Assembly (NCBI GenBank): GCA_964507235.1
Contig: CAZDPE010000079.1
Location: 1-11,216, forward strand
Origin: Suilimivivens sp964507235
GTDB lineage: Bacteria; Bacillota; Clostridia; Lachnospirales; Lachnospiraceae
Length of the DNA: 11,216 nt
Reading direction: 5' to 3'
Position 1 is the stretch's first letter; each line of letters begins with the position of its first letter. Below the pieces are notes generated by a model. It ran no database searches, was not told the origin of the DNA, and was given only the letters and a program-made list of their open reading frames with translations. The position numbers and the translations under genes were made by a program. Positions 1 to 5,930 of the stretch are shown in pieces.

Positions 1-62
1 GCAAGCTCTCACGGTCATATTGTACAATTGTTTCTGCATGGCTGAACTGTTACAATTTTTAT

Positions 63-111
63 TATAATATTTGTCCAAATCATAGCATTTTTTATGAATT
101 TATGTTATGAT
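63..111 (+). promoter_or_regulatory. Candidate promoter elements upstream of the chemoreceptor gene
   Basis: Two possible -10 elements lie in the AT-rich region before the chemoreceptor. One is a perfect TATAAT at 63-68, but no good -35 hexamer sits 16-18 bases before it. The other is an extended -10, TGTTATGAT, at 103-111, also with a poor -35. No FliA/sigma-D type motif was recognised. The rest of positions 1-188 holds no supported gene. Which element is used, if either, cannot be decided from sequence. Confidence 0.3.
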
Positions 112-188
112 AGTTTTATGTATATTCGTATATTTTTGTACATTGAATATATTATACTACTATTTTTTCTTATGGAAAGGGAGTCAAT

Positions 189-1460
189 ATGAAAATACGC
201 GGAAAAATTTTAATTCTATCCTTGCTGCCCGTAGCCCTGGCTACTGCAGAGTCTATCTTTTTTACTAATCTTTATCTGAAAGATTTTCCAGATGCCAGAA
301 GCATTATTCTGTTTCCTCTCTTACGAATCGGTTTGATTACTCTGGCAATTACCTTTATCGTTGTCATTGCTGTTTCTGCTATACTGACTAAATCAATAAA
401 AAATGTGGCAAACGGACTTGAAATCCTGGCTCAGGGCGATTTAAACGCTCCCATCAGCGAGAGAGCTGCCTCCTTAAAGGATGAATCTGGCGACCTTGCT
501 AAAAATGCCATCTCTTTAAAGAATTCCCTTAAAGAAATTGTGATGCACATGAATGAATCATCCGCTGCCCTGACAGAAACAGCTTCCAGCTTATCATCCA
601 TGACAGGCAGCACTGCTTCCATTGCGGAAGGACTTTCCACTGCCATGTCGGATATTGCCCAGGGAGCAGCTTCTGAAGTATCCTCCACACAGAATATTGC
701 AGAAGAAATGACCATGATTAAATCCATGGCGGATAATTCCCTTACAAGTACCCAAAATTTTAAATCCTTTATGGAGCAGATACAGGATTCCAGCAATAAA
801 GGGCAATCTCTGGTACAAAACCTGGATGCCAAAGCAGACATTACCCAAAAGGAAATTGAGGCAATTGCAAGACAGACTGAAAGCACGCATCAGGCTTCCC
901 TGGAAATCAGCACCGCTGCTGAATTCATCTCCTCTATTGCAGTGGAAACCAATCTTCTTGCTTTAAACGCCAGCATTGAAGCTGCCAGGGCCGGAGAACA
1001 GGGCCGGGGATTTGCTGTTGTAGCGCAGCAGATTAAAAGCCTTGCTGAACAATCCAATAATTCAGCCCAAACGATTGATGCCAACATAAAAAATCTTCTT
1101 GCTGAATCCGACAAAACAGTAGAAAGCATGCAGCATGTACAGGAAGTTATCGAAACCCAAAATCAGGAAATTAAGGAAACCTATCAACTCTTCATCAATT
1201 TAAATGACAGCATCACCAAGGCTGCCGGTGAAGTGGGAAGCATTTCCAACTATCTGCTGCAGCTTACTTCTGCCGAAAGCAAGGTAGCGCAGGAAATTGA
1301 CAGCTTATCTGCATCTGCCCAGGAAAGCGCAGCCTCCACGGAAGAAATAACCGCTTCCTCAGAAGAACTCAGTTCCACTGCCGAAACACTTGCTGCCCAT
1401 GCGTCCCGGCTTGCCGACCTGGCAGAGGTTTTGAAGAAACAGCTTGAAAAGTTCCATTAA
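189..1460 (+). CDS. Methyl-accepting chemotaxis protein with minimal extracytoplasmic region
   Basis: This is a membrane-bound chemoreceptor expected to control the CheA kinase through CheW. Two hydrophobic segments lie near residues 7-26 and 39-66 and are separated by only about a dozen residues, so the usual periplasmic ligand-binding domain is absent. A HAMP-like linker follows at roughly 66-118. A long Ala/Ser/Glu-rich helical coiled coil runs to the C-terminus. The highly conserved signalling hairpin tip is at about 252-279 (TNLLALNASIEAARAGEQGR, then GFAVVA). At 423 residues it is shorter than classical receptors of about 550. No CheR-docking pentapeptide is seen at the C-terminus. The ATG is set by GGAAAGGGAG at 174-183, five bases upstream. 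No che or fla genes are adjacent, so it looks like an orphan receptor. Family assignment is firm; the signal it senses is unknown. Confidence 0.95.
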   Translation: MKIRGKILILSLLPVALATAESIFFTNLYLKDFPDARSIILFPLLRIGLITLAITFIVVIAVSAILTKSIKNVANGLEILAQGDLNAPISERAASLKDESGDLAKNAISLKNSLKEIVMHMNESSAALTETASSLSSMTGSTASIAEGLSTAMSDIAQGAASEVSSTQNIAEEMTMIKSMADNSLTSTQNFKSFMEQIQDSSNKGQSLVQNLDAKADITQKEIEAIARQTESTHQASLEISTAAEFISSIAVETNLLALNASIEAARAGEQGRGFAVVAQQIKSLAEQSNNSAQTIDANIKNLLAESDKTVESMQHVQEVIETQNQEIKETYQLFINLNDSITKAAGEVGSISNYLLQLTSAESKVAQEIDSLSASAQESAASTEEITASSEELSSTAETLAAHASRLADLAEVLKKQLEKFH

Positions 1461-1486
1461 AAATACATATTTTCATTCTCATAAAC

Positions 1487-1524
1487 AAAAGGCATGACGG
1501 CAAAATCGCTGTCATGCCTTTTTT
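1487..1524. terminator. Bidirectional intrinsic terminator between convergent genes
   Basis: GGCATGAC at 1491-1498 pairs with GTCATGCC at 1511-1518. The stem extends inward by a G-T wobble and two G-C pairs, closing a six-base loop at 1502-1507. AAAA precedes the stem (1487-1490) and six Ts follow it (1519-1524), so it has the form of an intrinsic terminator read from either strand. It lies 26 bases after the chemoreceptor stop and 31 bases beyond the stop of the convergent hydrolase gene, so it can end both transcripts. Confidence 0.9.
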
Positions 1525-1555
1525 ATCTTTCATCTTAACTCATTTTCATCAAAAA

Positions 1556-2617
1556 CTAAACCTGCAGGATTCTTACCATCTTCGCAGGCGTCCTGTAATT
1601 ATAGGCCGAAATCTTAATTCCCGTTTTAGGACTGCTTGCATGAATTACCTGCCCACCGCCGATATAGATGGCTACATGGTTAATGGTTCCGCCCTTTGCA
1701 TAAAATACAAGGTCGCCAGGCAGCAAATCTGAAGCATCAATGCTTGTCCCGCTATTAGCCTGTGCTCTGGAGGAATGAGGAAGACTCACTCCATATTTCT
1801 TAAATACGCTTAAAACAAAACCGGAACAATCCGCACCGTTTATAAGGCTTGTACCGCCCCACACATAAGGATTTCCAAGAAACTGCTTCGCATACTGGCA
1901 AAGGTCAACGCGCACATCCGACACTCCCTGACCATAAAGAAGCTCTGTCATAGTAATGGCTGTGGGCAAATCCGATTTTACATCCACGTAATCCGCAGAT
2001 ACATAAACTTCTTCATCATCCAGATAAACCATTATCCAGCCGTTTTCCAAAACTTCCGCTATTTCAAGTTCCTCACCCTGAGCCACTTGGGTTACCACTT
2101 CCGCATCCGTATTGGGCTCTTCTCTGATATTTAATGCATTTGCAGAGGATACGGCAACGGTCTTTGCCAGTTCCTTTCCCTTTTGCTCCGCTCCGAAACC
2201 TGTAAGCAAATATTCTTCTTTTACATAGCCTTCCACTTTACCGGACGTAATATATGCCCACCCGCCGTCGCTGCTGACTATCTCACAGGCTGCCGATTTC
2301 GGAAGCTTTCCCACCAGCTTGGCATTTTCATCAGGCTCCTGCCTGATATTAAGATTATTCTCCTGCACATTGCAGATTCCCAGATTGGTGTATCCCCACC
2401 TGGTGCCTTCCGCTTTTTTTGCAATCTCTTTATATTCATCTTCCGTTAAAGCCGTGGAAAACAATTCTCCTACCCCTGCCGTCAGCAGTTCCTCTAAACT
2501 GTTTATGGCTGCCTGTCCGTCTGCTGCCACGCCCGCCGCAGCATTTGCTGTGACAGGCGCTGCCAGAATAAATCCGGCTGTCAGAATGCACACGCCGTAA
2601 ATTACTTTTCTTTTCAA
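1556..2617 (-). CDS. Secreted SH3b-NlpC/P60 peptidoglycan endopeptidase
   Basis: This is a 353-residue exported cell-wall hydrolase. A signal peptide with a Lys/Arg start, a hydrophobic core (about 6-20) and an ANA-A type cleavage site near residue 26 is followed by a helical stretch. Two bacterial SH3 domains follow, at about 80-138 and 152-212, each containing an LNIR motif, and probably bind the wall. The C-terminal NlpC/P60 domain (about 235-353) shows catalytic Cys264 in NGADCSGF, His314 in INHVAIYIG and His326 in VIHASS. The family cleaves stem peptides, typically D-Glu to meso-diaminopimelate bonds. The start is TTG: GGAGG at 2624-2628 lies six bases upstream, and the frame stays open above it without an ATG. 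It has its own consensus promoter and a WalR-like box. Wall remodelling during growth or daughter-cell separation is the likely role; the exact bond cut is inferred. Confidence 0.95.
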   Translation of the reverse strand: MKRKVIYGVCILTAGFILAAPVTANAAAGVAADGQAAINSLEELLTAGVGELFSTALTEDEYKEIAKKAEGTRWGYTNLGICNVQENNLNIRQEPDENAKLVGKLPKSAACEIVSSDGGWAYITSGKVEGYVKEEYLLTGFGAEQKGKELAKTVAVSSANALNIREEPNTDAEVVTQVAQGEELEIAEVLENGWIMVYLDDEEVYVSADYVDVKSDLPTAITMTELLYGQGVSDVRVDLCQYAKQFLGNPYVWGGTSLINGADCSGFVLSVFKKYGVSLPHSSRAQANSGTSIDASDLLPGDLVFYAKGGTINHVAIYIGGGQVIHASSPKTGIKISAYNYRTPAKMVRILQV

Positions 2618-2623
2618 AATGTA

Positions 2624-2628
2624 CCTCC
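2624..2628 (-). promoter_or_regulatory. Ribosome binding site fixing a TTG start
   Basis: GGAGG on the minus strand ends six bases before the TTG at 2617-2615. A nearby ATG at 2630-2628 is in another frame and lies on the Shine-Dalgarno sequence itself. The TTG is therefore the supported start of the NlpC/P60 gene. Confidence 0.85.
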
Positions 2629-2632
2629 AAAT

Positions 2633-2649
2633 ATTACAAATTTGTTACA
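2633..2649 (-). promoter_or_regulatory. WalR-like direct repeat (TGTAAC-N5-TGTAAT)
   Basis: On the minus strand, TGTAAC (2649-2644) and TGTAAT (2638-2633) are separated by five bases. This matches the WalR/YycF consensus TGTWAH-N5-TGTWAH described for Bacillus cell-wall genes. It lies between the predicted transcription start (about 2657) and the ribosome binding site of a cell-wall hydrolase gene. A site downstream of the start would fit repression. The match is direct; use by a WalR homologue in this organism is inferred. The same bases also form a 10-bp palindrome, ACAAATTTGT, at 2636-2645, so another dimeric regulator is possible. Confidence 0.55.
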
Positions 2650-2663
2650 AATCAATTAAGCCC

Positions 2664-2692
2664 ATTATAACAGGGAAGTACATTTGTGTCAA
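2664..2692 (-). promoter_or_regulatory. Consensus sigma-A promoter of the NlpC/P60 gene
   Basis: TTGACA (2692-2687) and TATAAT (2669-2664) are both perfect hexamers separated by exactly 17 bases. A TG one base before the -10 gives an extended -10. The predicted start is near 2657, leaving a leader of about 40 bases. The -35 overlaps the end of ribF and contains its TGA stop (2691-2689). Confidence 0.9.
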
Positions 2693-3615
2693 ATTTCATT
2701 TTCATGGTATTTTCTGCCTGCTTCAACATCTGCTTCCATCTGCCGCTTCAATTCTTCCACGCTTCCAAACTTCATCTCCGGGCGCTTGAAATGTATTAAC
2801 TCCGTAACAATATCCTCTCCATACATATCCCCTGCATAGTCATAAAGATATGATTCCACACTGATAACCGGCGCATCATTCACCGTAGGCTTCTGCCCGA
2901 TATTCGTAATGCTGCAGTATTTTTTTCCGTTGCTGATAACATAGGAATAATAAACTCCGTTGGGAGGAAGCAGTTTATCTTCCGGAGGATACAAATTCAA
3001 GGTCGGCATACCCAGTCTGCGTCCCAGCCGCTTTCCTTTTTCCACAACACCGGATACTGCATAATTTCTGTCAAGGAGCTTCGCTGCTTTTTCCATATTT
3101 CCTTTTTCTACTTCTTCCCTGACATAGGATGAGCTTATTTCACGTCCGTCACAGGCCACCTTATCTATTATCTCTATCTGATAATTAAATTTTTCAGAAT
3201 ATTTCTGCAGCAATTCTTTATTTCCCAGCCCCTTATCCCCAAAGGATAAGTCGGTTCCCGCTGCAATATAAGAGGCGTTCATCTGTCCGGTCAGAATCCG
3301 CTCTATAAATTCTTCAGCCGGCGTGGCTGCTGTCTGTCTGTTCAAGGGAAATTCCACAAGAATATCAATGCCAAACTGCTCCAGAAATTTTCTTTTTTCT
3401 GGAATCGGAGTCAGTTCCTTTTCTCCTGCCCTGCCAAAAAAAACGGATGCAGGCGGATTAAAAGTAAACACCACTGCCTTCATTCCATTTTCTTTCTGCT
3501 TCAGAATATGCTTTAAAAGCTCAATATGCCCTTTGTGGATTCCGTCAAACTTGCCTATTGCAACTGCATTCCTGCCGTCTAATTGAAATTCCTCTGTGCT
3601 TTCTATAATCTGCAT
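2689..3615 (-). CDS. ribF: Bifunctional riboflavin kinase / FMN adenylyltransferase
   Basis: This enzyme phosphorylates riboflavin to FMN and adenylates FMN to FAD in the cytoplasm. The N-terminal nucleotidyltransferase domain carries GKFDGIHKGH at 21-30 and the family's SSSYVR motif at about 161-166. The C-terminal flavokinase domain (about 185-305) shows RRLGMPTLNL (199-208), TNIGQKPTV (237-245) and the probable catalytic Glu253 in VESYLYDY. Its 308 residues are normal for the family. The ATG has only a weak GAAAGG (3635-3630) 14 bases upstream, but an in-frame TAA three codons earlier rules out a longer protein. It is the last gene of the operon, 36 bases after truB, matching the truB-ribC pairing of other Firmicutes. 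No terminator follows it. Confidence 0.97.
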   Translation of the reverse strand: MQIIESTEEFQLDGRNAVAIGKFDGIHKGHIELLKHILKQKENGMKAVVFTFNPPASVFFGRAGEKELTPIPEKRKFLEQFGIDILVEFPLNRQTAATPAEEFIERILTGQMNASYIAAGTDLSFGDKGLGNKELLQKYSEKFNYQIEIIDKVACDGREISSSYVREEVEKGNMEKAAKLLDRNYAVSGVVEKGKRLGRRLGMPTLNLYPPEDKLLPPNGVYYSYVISNGKKYCSITNIGQKPTVNDAPVISVESYLYDYAGDMYGEDIVTELIHFKRPEMKFGSVEELKRQMEADVEAGRKYHENEI

Positions 3616-3651
3616 AATGAATTAATAAGCCTTTCTATCCGTATTTTCCTG

Positions 3652-4560
3652 CTATGTAAAAAACAGCTTTACAGGACAACACAGCCTGCGTATTTTATCG
3701 TACCGGTAAATACCGTAAAAACTGCCATCATGACTATATACTTTCATTTCATCATAAGAAGCTATATCCTCTCCTTCCGGCATGCTGATAAGCTCTGCAG
3801 GCTTCAGCTGATTGCCGTTTTGAAGGGCCTTATAAGAATTTTCCTTCACCCGTACCGCCGGCAGGCCTTCAAACATCTTCTCCACAGGCACCAGCACTTC
3901 CTCCAGCCTTCCTTCGCCGGAAAGCGCCTGAAGCTGTGTAAGAGTATGTGCCTGCTCTATTTCAAAGCCGCCGGATTTTGTCCTCACAAGAGAAACCATT
4001 ACCGCACCGCACCGAAGCTTCTGTCCGATATCATGGCACAGGGTTCTGATATAAGTTCCCCTGGAGCATTTTACCCGAATGGTAAATTCCGGCATGTTTT
4101 TTTCCAGAATCTCAATTTCATGAATAACAACCGGCCTTGCCGCCCTTTCAATTTCTTTTCCTTCCCTCGCCAGCTCATACAGTTTTTTGCCGTTTACTTT
4201 AAGCGCGGAATACATGGGCGGAACCTGCAGCTGTTCCCCCTGAAAAGATTCAACAGCCTTTATGACTTCCGCTTCGCTTACCGTCACACTGCTTTCCGTC
4301 AGCACCTTACCGGAAATATCCTGAGTATCCGTAGTAACGCCAAGTCTGAAAACAGCTATATATTCCTTGTTTCTATCCGTAAGCATATCGCAAAGCCTGG
4401 TAGCGCTGCCTAAACATACAGGAAGAACCCCCACCGCATCCGGATCAAGGGTTCCTGTGTGTCCGATTTTATTCTGTCTGCAAATTCCCCGCAGTTTCGC
4501 TACCACATCATGAGAAGTAAATCCCTTCTCTTTATATACGTTAATTACTCCGTGGTACAT
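3652..4560 (-). CDS. truB: tRNA pseudouridine(55) synthase
   Basis: TruB isomerises U55 to pseudouridine in the T-loop of most tRNAs. The protein opens with the family's GVINVYKEKGFTSHDVV block (4-20). The catalytic motif GHTGTLDPDAVGVLP is at about 33-47, with the nucleophile Asp39. Further conserved blocks are YIAVFRLGVTTDTQD, PPMYSALKVNGKKLYELAREG and CSRGTYIRTLCHDIG, the last part of the RNA-binding active-site region. A C-terminal segment after about residue 240 is the size of the usual PUA-type extension. Its 302 residues are typical. The ATG is preceded by CGGAGGA with GGAGG at 4569-4565, four bases away. It starts 16 bases after nrnA ends, in the same operon. Confidence 0.97.
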   Translation of the reverse strand: MYHGVINVYKEKGFTSHDVVAKLRGICRQNKIGHTGTLDPDAVGVLPVCLGSATRLCDMLTDRNKEYIAVFRLGVTTDTQDISGKVLTESSVTVSEAEVIKAVESFQGEQLQVPPMYSALKVNGKKLYELAREGKEIERAARPVVIHEIEILEKNMPEFTIRVKCSRGTYIRTLCHDIGQKLRCGAVMVSLVRTKSGGFEIEQAHTLTQLQALSGEGRLEEVLVPVEKMFEGLPAVRVKENSYKALQNGNQLKPAELISMPEGEDIASYDEMKVYSHDGSFYGIYRYDKIRRLCCPVKLFFT

Positions 4561-4576
4561 AATTCCTCCGATCCGG

Positions 4577-5545
4577 TTAATTTCCGGCTGTCTTTTTTAA
4601 CTGTTTTTCAATCTGTGCAGACAGATTATTTACAATGTCATAAAAGGTTCCCTGCATGGTAACTCCCGCCGCCTTCACATGACCGCCGCCCCCGAAGAAA
4701 GCGGCTATCTCCGATACATTCACAATACCGTTTGAGCGAAGACTCACTTTATATTCCATGTTGTCTGTCTGATACATAAATATGGCGCATTCCACGCCTT
4801 TCGTGCTGCGCAGCTGACTTACTATTCCATCCAGATCATGAGACACAGCATTGTAGAAAGCCATAGTCTTTTTATCAATCATGCTGACAATGCACTTTCC
4901 ATCCATAAAAAGAATGCTTTCCAATAAAGCTCTGCCTAAAATCTGATTTTGTACATAAGTCTTTTCATAAAAGGTTTTGTCTATTATTTCCGAAAAATCA
5001 AAACCATAGGAAATCAGCTCAGCCGCTGTCTTTAAGGTCTTCGGAGAAGTGTTGGAATACTGGAACACACCTGTATCGTGAATAATTCCTATGTATAATG
5101 CCTTTGCAATATTCTCATCTATTTTGCTTTTGTCTTCTATCACATCAAAAACCAGTTCACTGGTGGAGCTGGCAGAAGGCACCACATAATTCACGTCACC
5201 GCAGCCTGATGCATTGCTGATATGATGGTCTATATTAATTTTCTTTTTCGCACTGTCAAAGAACTTTTCCGCTTCTCCCAGTCTGGATTTTTCAGCATCC
5301 AGGGCAATATATACATCAAAAACCTCCGTAACGGGGGAAAAGTCCGTATTGATTTCCTTTACGCCCCCAATACAGGAGAAAATATCCGCCGGCTTTTCAA
5401 GCATAGCCTGAACCTGTGCGCCGGGGCATACCTTTTTCAGATAAAGATACAGACCCGTTACTGATCCGACACAATCTCCATCAGGCCTGATATGCCCGCT
5501 GATTCCAATCGTTTCTGCGCCTTTTACTTCTTCATAAATATTCAT
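4577..5545 (-). CDS. nrnA: DHH/DHHA1 phosphoesterase, NrnA-like nanoRNase / pAp phosphatase
   Basis: This cytoplasmic metal-dependent phosphoesterase family degrades two- to five-nucleotide RNAs and, in several members, dephosphorylates 3'-phosphoadenosine 5'-phosphate. Counted from the ATG, the DHH domain has HIRPDGD (18-24), Asp83 in ALDAE, DHH (106-108) and HDTG (156-159), which supply the metal ligands. The C-terminal DHHA1 domain has GGGGHVKAAG at 285-294, which binds substrate. The length is 322 residues. A TTG at 5560 would add five residues but has no ribosome binding site, whereas the ATG at 5545 has GGGAAG seven bases upstream, so the ATG is preferred. Its place between rbfA and truB is common in Clostridia and puts RNA turnover beside ribosome maturation. 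The relative activity on nanoRNA and pAp cannot be told from sequence. Confidence 0.95.
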   Translation of the reverse strand: MNIYEEVKGAETIGISGHIRPDGDCVGSVTGLYLYLKKVCPGAQVQAMLEKPADIFSCIGGVKEINTDFSPVTEVFDVYIALDAEKSRLGEAEKFFDSAKKKINIDHHISNASGCGDVNYVVPSASSTSELVFDVIEDKSKIDENIAKALYIGIIHDTGVFQYSNTSPKTLKTAAELISYGFDFSEIIDKTFYEKTYVQNQILGRALLESILFMDGKCIVSMIDKKTMAFYNAVSHDLDGIVSQLRSTKGVECAIFMYQTDNMEYKVSLRSNGIVNVSEIAAFFGGGGHVKAAGVTMQGTFYDIVNNLSAQIEKQLKKTAGN

Positions 5546-5552
5546 ACTATCA

Positions 5553-5558
5553 CTTCCC
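5553..5558 (-). promoter_or_regulatory. Weak ribosome binding site deciding the nrnA start
   Basis: GGGAAG on the minus strand lies seven bases before the ATG at 5545-5543. The alternative upstream TTG at 5560 has no purine-rich site at a workable distance. This favours the 322-residue form of NrnA over the 327-residue form. Confidence 0.5.
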
Positions 5559-5573
5559 AATTAAGAACCAAAT

Positions 5574-5930
5574 TTATGAATTCTTATTTACATCATCTAT
5601 TAATTTTGACATTCTGACCCCATAGGCAATGGATTCATCCACAATAAAACGGATTTCAGGCGTATTTCTCAGATTTATCTGCTTTGCAAGCTGATTCTTA
5701 ATATAGCCTTCCGCACTCCTAAGTCCTTCCAGCGTATCAGCCTTAGCCTTTTCATCCCCGTAAACGCTGACCCATGCTTTACATGTCTTTAAATCAGGTG
5801 CCACCTCCACTGCTACCACAGAGGTAAGGGGGCTGATTCTGGGGTCCTTAATTTCACCCCGTATTACCTCAGCCAGCACTCTTTGCACCTCCCCGTTAAT
5901 ACGGGTATTTTTCATACTGTTTTTTCTCAC
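5574..5930 (-). CDS. rbfA: 30S ribosome-binding factor A
   Basis: RbfA is a small KH-fold protein that binds the 30S subunit near the 5' end helix of 16S rRNA, assisting late maturation and cold adaptation. Family blocks are visible: RINGEVQRVLAEVIRGEIKD (11-30), the PRISPLTSV continuation, an acidic/KTCKAWVSVYGDE strand region and LRNTPEIRFIVDESIAYG near the C-terminus. Its 118 residues are normal. The start is GTG. Its first bases overlap the infB stop as GTGA, and GGAGG at 5942-5938 inside the last codons of infB lies seven bases upstream. An internal ATG at 5915 lacks a site. Translational coupling to infB is therefore likely. No ylxP gene lies between infB and rbfA, unlike in Bacillus subtilis. 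Confidence 0.97.
   Translation of the reverse strand: MRKNSMKNTRINGEVQRVLAEVIRGEIKDPRISPLTSVVAVEVAPDLKTCKAWVSVYGDEKAKADTLEGLRSAEGYIKNQLAKQINLRNTPEIRFIVDESIAYGVRMSKLIDDVNKNS

Noticed and set aside
2183..2600. Plus-strand open frames antisense to the NlpC/P60 gene
   Set aside because: They overlap well-supported SH3b and signal-peptide coding sequence and show no domain or upstream ribosome binding site.
3583..4413. A 276-codon open frame on the plus strand opposite truB
   Set aside because: It lies antisense to truB, whose catalytic motifs are intact, and its product is Phe/His/Arg-rich without any domain. It is a shadow of the real gene.
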